NCBI GenBank assembly: GCA_039818825.1
Contig: JBCBTD010000019.1
Span: 3,445 to 67,444 of the forward strand
DNA length: 64,000 bases
Direction of reading: 5' to 3'
From: JBCBTD01 sp039818825
GTDB lineage: Bacteria; Pseudomonadota; Alphaproteobacteria; Geminicoccales; Geminicoccaceae
The position numbers were made by a program, and so were the translations under genes. The notes under the pieces were generated by a model, which was not told the DNA's origin, did no database searches, and was given only the letters and a program-made list of their open reading frames with translations. This document shows positions 38,373 through 49,878 of this stretch, one piece after another (position 1 is the stretch's first letter; every line of letters starts with the position of its first letter).

Positions 38373-39917
<1,545 letters not shown>

Positions 39918-39962
39918 GGTCGTACGACGACTGTCGCGCTTCGGTTGATCGCACGCTAGAAC

Positions 39963-39985
39963 GGGCCACGCTGACGGCGTGGCCC
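39963..39985 (+). terminator. Terminator hairpin after leuA
   Basis: GGGCCACGC and GCGTGGCCC form a perfect 9-bp stem with loop TGACG, 45 bases after the leuA stop. Only TT follows, so it may be Rho-assisted. It separates leuA from the mre operon. Confidence 0.6.
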
Positions 39986-40019
39986 TTGCGCATGGGTCGC
40001 TGAACGAACAGGAGCCTCG

Positions 40020-41060
40020 ATGTACGCACGCCTTCTCGGCCTCTTCTCCGCCGACATGGCCATTGATCTCGGAACGGCCAACACGCTGGTCTACGTCAAG
40101 GGCCGTGGGATCGTCTTGAACGAACCGTCCGTGGTCGCGATAGCCACGCACAAGGGCCGCAAGCAGGTTCTCGCGGTAGGCGAGGAAGCGAAGCAAATGG
40201 TCGGCCGCACGCCCAGCAGCATCGAGGCCATCCGTCCCTTGCGTGACGGCGTCATCGCCGACTTCGAAGTCGCGGAGGAGATGATCAAGCACTTCATCCG
40301 CAAGGTGCACCATCGGCGCAGCTTCGCGAGCCCAAGGGTGATCATCTGCGTGCCGTCGGGATCGACGGCCGTCGAGCGGCGGGCGATCCAGGAGAGCGCC
40401 GAGAGTGCCGGCGCCCGACGGGTGTTCCTGATCGAGGAACCGATGGCAGCGGCGATCGGCGCCGGTCTTCCGGTCACCGAGGCGACCGGGTCGATGGTGG
40501 TCGACATCGGTGGCGGCACGACCGAGGTGGCCGTCCTGTCGCTCGGTGGCATCGTCTATGCCCGCTCGATCCGCGTCGGCGGCAACAAGATGGACGAGGC
40601 GGTGATCCAGTACATCCGTCGCAACCACAACCTGCTGGTCGGCGAGGCCACCGCCGAGAACATCAAGAAGCTGATCGGCTCTGCGTGTCTACCGGAGGAT
40701 GGCAACGGTGACGTGGTCGAGATCAAAGGTCGCGATCTGATGCACGGAGTACCGAAAGAGATCGTGATTTCGCAGCGCCAGATCGCCGAGAGTTTGGCCG
40801 AACCCGTGAGCGCGATCATCGAGGCCGTCAAAGTTGCATTGGAACACACCGCACCAGAACTTTCTGCTGACATCGTCGACAAGGGCATCGTCTTGACCGG
40901 CGGTGGCTCATTGCTCGGCAACCTCGATTTCGTCCTCCGTCACTCCACGGGGTTACCGGTCAGTCTTGCCGAGGAGCCGTTGACCTGCGTCGCGCTCGGT
41001 ACCGGGCGGTGTCTGGAGGAGATGAAAACGCTGCGACACGTTCTCCACACCGCCTATTGA
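40020..41060 (+). CDS. mreB: Rod shape-determining protein MreB
   Basis: 346 residues, bacterial actin homologue that guides lateral wall synthesis. The phosphate-1 motif DLGTANTLVYVKG is at about 16-28, followed by the phosphate-2 region VVDIGGGTTEVAV and the adenosine motif ILTGGGSLL. It begins the shape operon mreB-mreC-mreD-mrdA-rodA. ATG 40020 has CAGGAG 8 bases upstream. Confidence 0.97.
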   Translation: MYARLLGLFSADMAIDLGTANTLVYVKGRGIVLNEPSVVAIATHKGRKQVLAVGEEAKQMVGRTPSSIEAIRPLRDGVIADFEVAEEMIKHFIRKVHHRRSFASPRVIICVPSGSTAVERRAIQESAESAGARRVFLIEEPMAAAIGAGLPVTEATGSMVVDIGGGTTEVAVLSLGGIVYARSIRVGGNKMDEAVIQYIRRNHNLLVGEATAENIKKLIGSACLPEDGNGDVVEIKGRDLMHGVPKEIVISQRQIAESLAEPVSAIIEAVKVALEHTAPELSADIVDKGIVLTGGGSLLGNLDFVLRHSTGLPVSLAEEPLTCVALGTGRCLEEMKTLRHVLHTAY

Positions 41061-41164
41061 ATGCCAATTCTTCGCCAGATCATTGTTGGAACTTTAACCG
41101 GCATGCGGCATAAGCCGAAAGCAACGGAAACCGGCGGTATCGTCGGACCGACGCGGAGTTCAAC

Positions 41165-42070
41165 GTGAACCGGCTTGGCCGCACCTCGTTCGTCTCGGTG
41201 TTCGTTGCTCCCAGGGCATGGGTCGAACGTCTCGTTTTCCTGGCTTTGGTATCGGCGGCGGTGCTGTTGCTGGTGCTGGGGCGGAGCGGGCTCAACGCCG
41301 TCGACGACGCGCGGGCGGATGCCCGCGACCTGCTGAGCCCGTTGGTCGGTTTGGTCGCTCAACCGACTCGCGCTTGGCGCGATGGCGTCGGCTGGGTCGG
41401 TGACCACTTTGCTTTGGCCGACGAGAATCGGCGGCTGCGCGATGAACTCTCCGAACTGTTGGCGTGGCAGGCGGAAGCGACGCGGCTCCAGGTGGAGAAC
41501 GCTGCTCTTCGTGACGTGCTCAGGGCGCACCGGGCGCGCCCGGTACCACTGACCCGTACCGCTCAGGTGATCGCCGACAGCCGCAGCCCGTTCGTCCACA
41601 CCCGGCTCTTGGACGCCGGTCGCAGCGACGGTGTCGAGGAAGGCATGGCCGCCGTCGGAACCGGCGGTTTTGCGGGCCGTCTAGTGGATGTCGGCGAGCG
41701 TAGCGCGCGGCTGCTCTTGGTGACGGATTTCAACTCGCGAGTGCCGGTGATCGTCCTGCCGTCGCGCGATCCGGCGATCCTCGCCGGAGACAACGGCACC
41801 TTGCCGAAGCTCGACTTCCTGCCGTTGACGCCGTCGGTCGAGGTTGGCGACCGGGTGGTGACTTCGGGCACGGGCGGTGTGATCCCGGCGGGCCTTCCCG
41901 TCGGTCGGGTGGTCGAGGTCGATGTGGGCGGTGTCCGCGTCGAGCCGTCGCTCGACTGGCACGACCTGGAGTTCGTGCGGCTGGTCGACGTCGAGCCGGT
42001 CGACGACCTCGTCGCGCTTGACGACCGTCGCTGGCGGCCCTTGCCGGGCGCCGGCGTGATCGGTCGCTGA
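41165..42070 (+). CDS. mreC: Rod shape-determining protein MreC
   Basis: 301 residues, inner-membrane anchored periplasmic scaffold. A short cytoplasmic start and a membrane helix (about 20-40) lead into a coiled coil at about 70-105 (ENRRLRDELSEL) and a two-barrel periplasmic domain. GTG 41165 is the start, 104 bases after mreB. The last 30 residues are not conserved. Confidence 0.94.
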   Translation: MNRLGRTSFVSVFVAPRAWVERLVFLALVSAAVLLLVLGRSGLNAVDDARADARDLLSPLVGLVAQPTRAWRDGVGWVGDHFALADENRRLRDELSELLAWQAEATRLQVENAALRDVLRAHRARPVPLTRTAQVIADSRSPFVHTRLLDAGRSDGVEEGMAAVGTGGFAGRLVDVGERSARLLLVTDFNSRVPVIVLPSRDPAILAGDNGTLPKLDFLPLTPSVEVGDRVVTSGTGGVIPAGLPVGRVVEVDVGGVRVEPSLDWHDLEFVRLVDVEPVDDLVALDDRRWRPLPGAGVIGR

Positions 42071-42078
42071 GGCGGGGC

Positions 42079-42603
42079 GTGCGATTGAGCGGACCCGAAC
42101 TCGAGCGCCGCGTCCGGTCGTTGTTTCCTTTGATCGTCGCTGTCTTTGCGGTGCTCGTAGACCTGGCCCCCAGGCCGGCGGTCGGCGCGGGCGGCTTGGC
42201 GCCCAGCCTGACGCTTGGCGTCGTGTTCTTCTGGTCGGTCTACCGTCCGGACGTCATGAGCTACGGCACGGTCTTCGCCATCGGTCTCCTGCATGATGTG
42301 CTGAGCGGCCTGCCTCTCGGCCTGTCGTCGCTCGCTCTGTTGTTTGGCCGCGCCGTGTTGATGTCCGGCGACCGGTTCTTTCACGCCCAACCATTCGCCG
42401 TCATCTGGGTCTTGTTCATCGTCTGGGCGCCGGCCGTCGAGGGCGTTCGCTATGTCGCTGGCTCGTTGCTCACTGGCGCATTCGGCAATCCCGCGACCGT
42501 GGTGTTCCAGGCTGGGCTGACGATCGCCTTGTACCCGGCGCTGAGCTGGTTCCTCGTTCGGCTCCATCAGCACGTCGTCCAGGTGCCCCATGCAAAACCC
42601 TGA
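42079..42603 (+). CDS. mreD: Rod shape-determining protein MreD
   Basis: 174 residues, about five membrane helices. The weakly conserved MreD pattern shows best in the stretch SYGTVFAIGLLHDVLSGLPLG. GTG 42079 follows mreC by 8 bases with GAGGCGGGG upstream. It overlaps mrdA by 14 bases. Confidence 0.92.
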   Translation: MRLSGPELERRVRSLFPLIVAVFAVLVDLAPRPAVGAGGLAPSLTLGVVFFWSVYRPDVMSYGTVFAIGLLHDVLSGLPLGLSSLALLFGRAVLMSGDRFFHAQPFAVIWVLFIVWAPAVEGVRYVAGSLLTGAFGNPATVVFQAGLTIALYPALSWFLVRLHQHVVQVPHAKP

Positions 42604-44482
42604 GGCTGAGCGGACCCGGGTCTTCGGTCGCCGTCTGCTGATGGTCGGCGCCGCCCAGCTGGTCACCTTCGGAGCGCTCGGCCTTCGCCTTTACGACCTG
42701 CAGGTGCGCGATGCTTCGCGCTATGCCTTGCGAGCGGAGAACAACCGGGTCAGCCAACGGCTCCTGGCACCTGCGCGTGGCCGGATCCTAGGACGCGACG
42801 GCGCGCCGCTCGCGGACAGCGTCCCATTCTATCGTGTCTGGCTGGTGCGTGAGCAGGTTCCGGACGTCGAGGCGACGCTGGACGCAATCTCCGCCCTCAT
42901 TCCACTGAGCGACGGCCAACGCGCCGACGTGCTGGAGCACGCCCGGGTCAGCCGTTCGTTCGTGCCGATCACCGTCCGCGACGACCTTCAGTGGGACGAG
43001 GTCGCAACCTTGGCCGTCCGCTCCCCCGAACTCCCGGGCGTGATCATCGATGCCGGGCTGGTACGCCGCTACCACCACGGCGCGGAGTTCGCCCACCTGC
43101 TCGGCTATGTCGGTCCGCCCAACGAGCGCGATCTGGAGGCCGATTCTGACCCGTTGTTGCGTCTTCCCGACCTCCGGATCGGTCGCACCGGGATCGAGGA
43201 GGGCTACGACCGAGTGCTCCGCGGCAAGGCCGGGCTCTTGCAGGTCGAGGTGAATGCCGCCGGGCGTGACATCCGCGAGCTGGAACGGCGCAACGGTGTC
43301 GGCGGCGACGACGTCGAGCTGACCGTGCACCCGGAGTTGCAACGCTACGCCCATCGCAGGCTCGCTTCTGAGTTGAGCGCCAGTGCCGTGATTCTCGACG
43401 TCCACACCGGCGAGGTGCTGGCGATGGCCTCGGTGCCGGGGTTCGAGCCCGGCGCCTTCACCAACGGTGTCAGCCATCGTCAATGGAACGAGTGGCGCGA
43501 CGACCCGAGGGCGCCACTCGTCAACAAGGCTATGGCCGGCACGTATCCGCCAGGGTCCACGTTCAAGATGCTGACCGGCCTCGCCGGGCTGGAAGCGGGA
43601 GTGATCGACGCGAATTCGGCCTTCTTCTGCCCGGGTCACTTGAGCCTCGGCAAGGCCAGGTTCCATTGCTGGCGCGCCGGTGGCCATGGTTCGCTCTCCC
43701 TGGTCCAGGCCTTGGCGCAATCGTGCGACGTCTACTTCTACGAGGTCGGTCGACGGGTCGGCATCGACGCCATCGCGGCGATGGCCAAGCGCTTCGGCTT
43801 AGGCGGCGCGACCGGTGTCGATCTGCCCAACGAACGCGCCGGACTGATGCCGACCCAGGCTTGGAAACGGGACGCGTTGGGCGAAGTCTGGCAGCCCGGC
43901 GAGACCGTGGTCTGTTCGATCGGCCAGGGCTACGTTTCCGCGACACCGCTGCAGCTGGCCGTGATGACCGCGCGAATCGCCAATGGCGGCAAGGCCGTCC
44001 GCCCTTGGTTGGTGCGGCCACCGGTCGGTGCCGCTGCGCCGACGGTGACCGTCGGCGACGTGGGCGTGAGCGCTCACGCTCTGGAACTCGTGCAGGAGGG
44101 TATGTACGAGGTCGTGAACGGCCGTCGTGGCACGGCGCGCAAGCAGAAGCTGTTGAGCGAACACGACATGATGGCCGGCAAGACCGGCACCTCTCAGGTC
44201 AAGCGTATCACTCGCGCCGAACGGGCCGCCGGGCTCCACAAACGCAAGGACCGGCCGTGGCGTGACCGTCACCACGCGCTGTTCGTCGGCTACGCCCCCC
44301 ACGACGCGCCGCGCTATGCGGTCTCGGTCGTCGTCGACCACGGCGGCAGCGGCAGCAAAGCGGCGGCACCTATCGCGCGGGATCTGCTGCAGACGGTGCT
44401 CGACCTCGATCCGAGTGGCAGCAGGATCAGTGCCGAGCGGCGCGTCGCGCCTCCCTCTGCGCTGGGCCGCGATGCCGGTTGA
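42590..44482 (+). CDS. mrdA: Penicillin-binding protein 2 (peptidoglycan transpeptidase)
   Basis: 630 residues, class B PBP of the elongasome. Membrane anchor at about 14-34, a pedestal domain, then the transpeptidase domain. The active-site serine is Ser323 in STFK (323-326), the second motif is in AQSCDVYFYE, and KTGT is in AGKTGTSQ near residue 527. Works with RodA, whose gene overlaps its end by 11 bases. Confidence 0.96.
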   Translation: MQNPEAERTRVFGRRLLMVGAAQLVTFGALGLRLYDLQVRDASRYALRAENNRVSQRLLAPARGRILGRDGAPLADSVPFYRVWLVREQVPDVEATLDAISALIPLSDGQRADVLEHARVSRSFVPITVRDDLQWDEVATLAVRSPELPGVIIDAGLVRRYHHGAEFAHLLGYVGPPNERDLEADSDPLLRLPDLRIGRTGIEEGYDRVLRGKAGLLQVEVNAAGRDIRELERRNGVGGDDVELTVHPELQRYAHRRLASELSASAVILDVHTGEVLAMASVPGFEPGAFTNGVSHRQWNEWRDDPRAPLVNKAMAGTYPPGSTFKMLTGLAGLEAGVIDANSAFFCPGHLSLGKARFHCWRAGGHGSLSLVQALAQSCDVYFYEVGRRVGIDAIAAMAKRFGLGGATGVDLPNERAGLMPTQAWKRDALGEVWQPGETVVCSIGQGYVSATPLQLAVMTARIANGGKAVRPWLVRPPVGAAAPTVTVGDVGVSAHALELVQEGMYEVVNGRRGTARKQKLLSEHDMMAGKTGTSQVKRITRAERAAGLHKRKDRPWRDRHHALFVGYAPHDAPRYAVSVVVDHGGSGSKAAAPIARDLLQTVLDLDPSGSRISAERRVAPPSALGRDAG

Positions 44483-45614
44483 CCGGGCCGAAGCTGCACC
44501 GAGCTTGCCGGACAAGCTCGGGCGCGTCAGCTGGTTGTATGTCGGGCTACTGATCGCAATCGGCATCGTTGGCTACGGCATGTTGTTCTCGGCTGGTGGC
44601 GGTTCGCACCAGCCGTGGGCATGGCGCCATGCGGTCCGCCTGGGCATGGGCGTTGCGGTCATGCTGGCGGTTGCGTTGGTCGACCCCCGTTTCTGGTATC
44701 GCTACGCCTACCTGATTTACGGTGCCTCGCTCGCGGCGCTGGTGGCTGTCGAGGTCACCGGCAGCCTCGCCAAAGGCGCGCAGCGTTGGATCGACCTCGG
44801 CGTCGTCCAGGTGCAGCCGTCGGAGCTCATGAAGATCGCGGTGGTGCTTGCCCTGGCCCGCTACTTCCACGGCGCGACGTTGCGCGACGTTGGCCGAATC
44901 GTCTTTCTCGTCCCGCCGGTGCTACTGGTGGCGGTCCCTGCGGTCTTGGTGCTCAAACAACCAGATCTCGGCACCGCCGTGATGCTGCTGGCGACGGGCG
45001 GACTGCTGCTGTTCCTCGCCGGCGTCCGCTGGTGGAAGTTCGCCCTGGTCGCCGCTTCGGTGGCCGCAGCGTTGCCGGTACTCTGGCAACAACTGCATGA
45101 CTACCAACGACAACGGGTGCTGACGTTCCTCGACCCGGAGAACGATCCCCTCGGTGCCGGCTATCACATCATCCAGTCGAAGATCGCGCTCGGCGCCGGT
45201 GGGATCTGGGGACGGGGGTTCGGCGAGGGGACCCAGGCGCAGCTGAGCTTTCTCCCGGAGAAGCACACCGATTTCATCTTCACGATGCTCGCCGAAGAGC
45301 AAGGGCTGGTCGGTGCACTCGTCGTCTTGGTCCTCTACGCCGCCGTGTTCCTGCTGGGCTGCCTGTTCGCGCTCCGGGCCCGCAGTCAGTTCGGGCGGCT
45401 GGTGGTCGCCGGCGTGACCGCCACGTTCTTCCTCTACGTGGTGATCAACGTCGCGATGGTGATCGGTCTGATTCCGGTGGTAGGGGTGCCGCTGCCGCTG
45501 ATTTCCTATGGCGGCACCGCGATGATGACCGTCCTCGTGGGGTGCGGCCTGATCCTCGGCGTCGACGTCCATCGCGATCTAGCGATGAAGCGCTACCCCG
45601 GCGACGATTTCTGA
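44472..45614 (+). CDS. rodA: Rod shape-determining glycosyltransferase RodA
   Basis: 380 residues, SEDS-family peptidoglycan polymerase with about ten membrane helices. Family features are AQRWIDLGVVQVQPSE, the loop with GRGFGEGTQAQLSFLPEKHTDFIF, and the ending VPLPLISYGGTAMMT. ATG 44472 lies inside the end of mrdA. It is the last gene of the operon and is convergent with folC with 22 bases between. Confidence 0.96.
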   Translation: MPVDRAEAAPSLPDKLGRVSWLYVGLLIAIGIVGYGMLFSAGGGSHQPWAWRHAVRLGMGVAVMLAVALVDPRFWYRYAYLIYGASLAALVAVEVTGSLAKGAQRWIDLGVVQVQPSELMKIAVVLALARYFHGATLRDVGRIVFLVPPVLLVAVPAVLVLKQPDLGTAVMLLATGGLLLFLAGVRWWKFALVAASVAAALPVLWQQLHDYQRQRVLTFLDPENDPLGAGYHIIQSKIALGAGGIWGRGFGEGTQAQLSFLPEKHTDFIFTMLAEEQGLVGALVVLVLYAAVFLLGCLFALRARSQFGRLVVAGVTATFFLYVVINVAMVIGLIPVVGVPLPLISYGGTAMMTVLVGCGLILGVDVHRDLAMKRYPGDDF

Positions 45615-45636
45615 CGGTCACCGAGGTGCCGCCGCT

Positions 45637-46914
45637 TCAGCCGTTCTCTGCCAACACCTCGCCTGCGAGGTAGAGCGAACCCAGGACCGCGATGCGGGCG
45701 GGATGGCCCTCTGCGAGGTGCTCCAGCGCTGCCTTGGGTGTGGCCGCGACGTCGGCGCGGACCCCGAGCTTGGAGGCGACGGCCGCGAGGCGATCCGGTG
45801 GTTGGCCGGCTTCGGTCCCGGTTACTCGGACGGCGATCAGGCGGTCGACCAGCGGCGCGAGCGGCTCGAGAAAGCCTTCCGCATCCTTGGTGCCGAGCAT
45901 GCCCATGACCACACGCAGCGGCCGTGGCGCCAAGCCTCGGAAGTACGCGGCGATGGCCCGCCCAGCATCGGGGTTGTGGCCACCGTCGACCCAGAGTTCG
46001 TCGTTGGGCCGGACGGCACCGAGCAGCCTCCCGCGGTCGAGACGCTGCAGCCGCGCCGGCCACTTCGTGGAGCGCAGTCCATCGGCGATCGCGGTCGTCG
46101 ACGGCGACAAGGCGCCCAGGCGCCGCGCCGCGGCCACAGCCAGGGTTGCGTTGGCGAGTTGATGGTCGCCAGCGAGGATCGGCAGCGGCAACGCAAGGTC
46201 GCCACGCTCGTCAGCGAAGCGCCAGCCATCGCCATTCCGGCGCCCGGTGAAGTCACGCCCGGCCTCGACCAGCCGCGCACCCCGGCGTGCCGCCGCCTGA
46301 CGAAGCGCGACCGCCGGCGCCTCCCGTTGCGGGCCGATCAGTGCCGGCACGTCCTGGCGGAAGATGCCGGCCTTCTCGTTGGCGATCGCGGTCAAGGTTC
46401 GTCCGAGATAGGCCTCGTGGTCGAAGGAGACCGGCGAGATCAACGTCAGCGCCGGCTGCGGCACGACGTTGGTGGCGTCGAGCCGCCCACCCAGACCGGT
46501 TTCCAGGAGCACGACGTCTGCCGGCGTGCGACTGAATGCGAGCAGTGCCGCGGCGGTCGTGATCTCGAAGAAGGTGATCGGGCGATCGCCGTTGGCCTGT
46601 TCGACTTCCTCCAGCAAGGCGGCAAGGTGGTCGTCGGCAATCGCGTCGCCACCAAGCAGGATGCGCTCGTTGAACCGCACCAGATGCGGGGAAATGTAGC
46701 GGTGCACGGTGGCACCCGACGCTGTGAGCATGGCGTCGAGCATCGCCAAGGTCGAACCCTTGCCGTTGGTGCCCGCGATGTGCACGACCGGAGGCAACCG
46801 GCACTCGGGATGCCCCAGATCGGCGAGCAGACGACGCACGCGCCCGAGCGACAGGTCGATGGCTTTGGGGTGTAGCCGCTCGAGGCGGGTGAGGATCGGC
46901 TCAGGCTGGCTCAT
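45637..46914 (-). CDS. folC: Dihydrofolate synthase / folylpolyglutamate synthase
   Basis: 425 residues of the Mur ligase superfamily; it adds glutamate to dihydropteroate and folates. The P-loop GTNGKGST is at 48-55, and the metal/omega-loop segment FEITTAAAL and the C-terminal ligand domain with DGGHNPDAGRA are present. ATG 46914 lies 14 bases inside the end of accD, so both are co-transcribed. Confidence 0.94.
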   Translation of the reverse strand: MSQPEPILTRLERLHPKAIDLSLGRVRRLLADLGHPECRLPPVVHIAGTNGKGSTLAMLDAMLTASGATVHRYISPHLVRFNERILLGGDAIADDHLAALLEEVEQANGDRPITFFEITTAAALLAFSRTPADVVLLETGLGGRLDATNVVPQPALTLISPVSFDHEAYLGRTLTAIANEKAGIFRQDVPALIGPQREAPAVALRQAAARRGARLVEAGRDFTGRRNGDGWRFADERGDLALPLPILAGDHQLANATLAVAAARRLGALSPSTTAIADGLRSTKWPARLQRLDRGRLLGAVRPNDELWVDGGHNPDAGRAIAAYFRGLAPRPLRVVMGMLGTKDAEGFLEPLAPLVDRLIAVRVTGTEAGQPPDRLAAVASKLGVRADVAATPKAALEHLAEGHPARIAVLGSLYLAGEVLAENG

Positions 46915-47845
46915 CGTCACGTGCCTCGGTGCGTCCACCGGTGACCACGCCCAGGCCGACCAGTTCGGCCGCGACCGGCTGTGGCGCTTGCGCTGGGCCG
47001 AGCAACAGGTCGACCAGCCGACTGAGCGTCGACCTCAGGTCGAAGCGATGGACGACGATGTCGATCATCCCGTGGTCACGCAGATACTCCGCACGCTGGA
47101 AGCCTTCCGGCAGGGTCTCGCGGATCGTTTGCTCGATGACTCTGGCGCCGGCGAAACCGATCACGGCTCCGGGTTCGGCCAGTGTGATGTCGCCGAGCAT
47201 CGCGAATGACGCGGTGACCCCACCCGTGGTCGGGTCCGCGAGCACCACGACGTAGGGCAACCCAGCTTCTTTGAGCTCCGTCACGGCTACGGTCGTGCGC
47301 GCCATCTGCATGAGCGACAGAGCGCCTTCCTGCATGCGCGCGCCGCCCGACGCGGTCACCACGATCAAAGCGGCTTGTTGAAGGATTGCGAGTTGGCTGG
47401 CAGCGACCAGGGCTTCGCCGACCGCAGCGCCCATGGAGCCGGCCATGAACTCGAAATCCAGCACAGCGAGCACCGCGGGCCGGCCACCGATCTGGCCATG
47501 CGCCACGGCAGCAGCGTCGGCGCGCCCGGTCTTCGCCTGGGCTTCACGCAGCCGCTCTTCGTAACGCTTCTTGTCACGAAAGCGCAGCGGATCGGGCGCG
47601 ACCTTGGGCAGTTCGATCGCCTGCCAGCTGCCCTCGTCGAACAACGACTGGCAACGGAACTCGGGGCTCACCCGGTGGTGGTGGCTGCAGAAGGGACAGA
47701 CGCGTTGGTTCGCCGCCAGATCGCGGTGGAAGATCATCCGCTCGCAACCCGGACAAGGCACCCAGAGATTGTGGGGCACCGTCGAGTCCTCACGGTTGAC
47801 CAAGGCGCGGATCCGCGGGCGGACGTAGTTCGTGAGCCAGTTCAA
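46901..47845 (-). CDS. accD: Acetyl-CoA carboxylase carboxyltransferase subunit beta
   Basis: 314 residues. Residues 31-53 form the zinc ribbon Cys31-x2-Cys34 ... Cys50-x2-Cys53 characteristic of AccD. The crotonase-like domain follows, with the conserved MEFMAGSMGA-type segment (here FEFMAGSMGAAVGE) and GARMQEGALSLMQMA. It works with AccA to transfer carboxyl from carboxybiotin to acetyl-CoA. The start is 9 bases after the trpA stop. Confidence 0.95.
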   Translation of the reverse strand: MNWLTNYVRPRIRALVNREDSTVPHNLWVPCPGCERMIFHRDLAANQRVCPFCSHHHRVSPEFRCQSLFDEGSWQAIELPKVAPDPLRFRDKKRYEERLREAQAKTGRADAAAVAHGQIGGRPAVLAVLDFEFMAGSMGAAVGEALVAASQLAILQQAALIVVTASGGARMQEGALSLMQMARTTVAVTELKEAGLPYVVVLADPTTGGVTASFAMLGDITLAEPGAVIGFAGARVIEQTIRETLPEGFQRAEYLRDHGMIDIVVHRFDLRSTLSRLVDLLLGPAQAPQPVAAELVGLGVVTGGRTEARDDEPA

Positions 47846-47854
47846 CGGACGACC

Positions 47855-48673
47855 TCAGCCGCGGGCCGAACGGACGGCCCCGGCAAGTTCGCGAACTTTG
47901 CCGAGAACTGCGTCGCAGACCGCCTCGGCACCCTGGTCGTGGTGTTCGGCGATCAGGTCGACCAGCGCGGACCCGACCACTGCTGCGTCGGCGACTTGGG
48001 CGATCGCCCGCGCCTGCGCCGGTTCGCGGATGCCGAAGCCAACGGCAACCGGCAGGTCGGTGTGGCTGCGGATGCGGTCGACCGCGGCGCCGACCACGTC
48101 GACGACCGGTGCCGCTGCGCCGGTGATGCCCGTGATCGAGACGTAGTAGAGAAACCCGGACGTGTTCTCGAGGACTCGGGGCAGCCGGTCGTCGTCGGTC
48201 GTGGGTGTCGCCAGGCGGACGAAGCTCAAGCCCTTCGCCAGCGCTGGCAGGCAAAGCTCGCCGTCTTCCTCCGGTGGCAGATCGACGATGATCAAACCGT
48301 CGACACCAGCGTCGCGAGCATCGTCGAGGAACCGGTCGGTGCCGTAGGCGAAAATCGGATTGAAGTAGCCCATCAGGACCAGTGGCGTCGTCGCGTCGGT
48401 CGTGCGGAAGTCGCGCACCAGGTCGAGCGTGCGCCGGAGCGTCATCCCAGCAGCCAGGGCGCGCAGGCCCCCAGCCTGGATCGACGGACCATCAGCCATC
48501 GGGTCTGTGAACGGCATCCCCAACTCGATCACGTCGGCACCAGCGGCGGGAAGGCCGGCCAAGAGCCGTGCCGATGTCGCTACGTCCGGGTCGCCGGCGG
48601 TGATGAAGGTGATGAAGCCAGCGCGGCCATCTGCACGGAGGGCAGCAAAGCGTTCCTCGATCCGTCGACTCAC
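47855..48673 (-). CDS. trpA: Tryptophan synthase alpha subunit
   Basis: 272 residues, TIM barrel that cleaves indole-3-glycerol phosphate. The catalytic pair is Glu50 (IELGMPF) and Asp61 (DPMADGPSIQ). GTG 48673 overlaps the trpB stop as GTGA, and a GGAG precedes it by about 8 bases; no ATG is close. It is the last of the pyrF-trpF-trpB-trpA chain of 4-base overlaps. Confidence 0.95.
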   Translation of the reverse strand: MSRRIEERFAALRADGRAGFITFITAGDPDVATSARLLAGLPAAGADVIELGMPFTDPMADGPSIQAGGLRALAAGMTLRRTLDLVRDFRTTDATTPLVLMGYFNPIFAYGTDRFLDDARDAGVDGLIIVDLPPEEDGELCLPALAKGLSFVRLATPTTDDDRLPRVLENTSGFLYYVSITGITGAAAPVVDVVGAAVDRIRSHTDLPVAVGFGIREPAQARAIAQVADAAVVGSALVDLIAEHHDQGAEAVCDAVLGKVRELAGAVRSARG

Positions 48674-49878
48674 AGGACCACTCCGTTGACCTTCGCCACG
48701 GTGAAGATGTCCTTGTCGCCACGGCCACAGAGATTCATCACCACGAGGTCGTCGGCGTCGAGACTGGGCGCCAGCTTGATCACCTGGGCGAGGGCATGAG
48801 CCGGCTCCAACGCCGGGATGATGCCCTCCAGCCGCGAACATCGCTCGAACGCGTCCAGCGCTTCAAGGTCGGTGACGGCCGCCACCTCCAGCCGTCCGCT
48901 ATCCTTGAGCCAGGCATGTTCGGGCCCGACCCCTGGATAGTCGAGGCCCGCGGAGATCGAGTGCGGCTCGATCACCTGGCCGTCGTCGTCCTGCAACAGG
49001 TACGACTTCGAGCCGTGCAGCACGCCCGCCGATCCGGCATTGAGGGCTGCCGCGTGGCGCCCGGTCTCGACCCCGTCACCTGCGGCCTCGACGCCGATCA
49101 GTCGGACGTCGTCGTCGAGGAATGTGTGGAAGAGGCCCATGGCGTTGGAGCCGCCGCCGATCGCCGCAACCAGGACGTCCGGCAGGCGGCCCTCGCGGTC
49201 TTGGAGCTGCTCTCGCACTTCCTCGCCGATGACCTTTTGGAAGTCGCGGACCATTGCCGGATAGGGATGCGGTCCGGCGACGCTGCCGATGAGGTAGAAC
49301 GTGTCGTCGACGTTGGTCACCCAGTCGCGGAGCGCCTCGTTCATCGCGTCCTTCAGGGTCCGTGAGCCCGAGGTCACCGGTCGGACTTCGGCGCCCAGGA
49401 GCCGCATTCGGAACACGTTCGGCTGCTGCCGCTCGATGTCGCGTTCGCCCATGTAGACGACACAAGGCAGGCCGAAGCGCGCGGCGACGGTGGCCGTGGC
49501 CACGCCATGTTGGCCAGCACCGGTCTCGGCGATGATCCGCCGTTTGCCCATGCGCTGGGCGAGCATGATCTGGCCGATGCAGTTGTTGATCTTGTGCGCA
49601 CCGGTATGGTTGAGCTCGTCGCGCTTGAAGTAGATCTTCGGACCGCCCAGGGCCGCAGTCAGCCGCTCTGCCAGGTACAGGGGGCTTGGCCTGCCGACGT
49701 AGTCGCGCAGCCACAAGTCGAGTTCCGCTTGAAAGCCCTGGTCGCGTTTGGCCGCTTCGTACGCCCGTTCCAGCTCGAGGATGTTGGGCATCAGCGTCTC
49801 GGCGACGTATTGGCCGCCATACGCGCCGAAATGCCCGCGCTCGTCCGGTCCGCTACGCAGCGTGTTCGCTCGGGTCAT
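48670..49878 (-). CDS. trpB: Tryptophan synthase beta subunit
   Basis: 402 residues, pyridoxal-phosphate enzyme joining indole and serine. The cofactor lysine is Lys96 in HTGAHKINN, and the phosphate loop is GGGSNAMG. It overlaps trpF upstream and trpA downstream by 4 bases each, so stoichiometric coupling is likely. Confidence 0.96.
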   Translation of the reverse strand: MTRANTLRSGPDERGHFGAYGGQYVAETLMPNILELERAYEAAKRDQGFQAELDLWLRDYVGRPSPLYLAERLTAALGGPKIYFKRDELNHTGAHKINNCIGQIMLAQRMGKRRIIAETGAGQHGVATATVAARFGLPCVVYMGERDIERQQPNVFRMRLLGAEVRPVTSGSRTLKDAMNEALRDWVTNVDDTFYLIGSVAGPHPYPAMVRDFQKVIGEEVREQLQDREGRLPDVLVAAIGGGSNAMGLFHTFLDDDVRLIGVEAAGDGVETGRHAAALNAGSAGVLHGSKSYLLQDDDGQVIEPHSISAGLDYPGVGPEHAWLKDSGRLEVAAVTDLEALDAFERCSRLEGIIPALEPAHALAQVIKLAPSLDADDLVVMNLCGRGDKDIFTVAKVNGVVL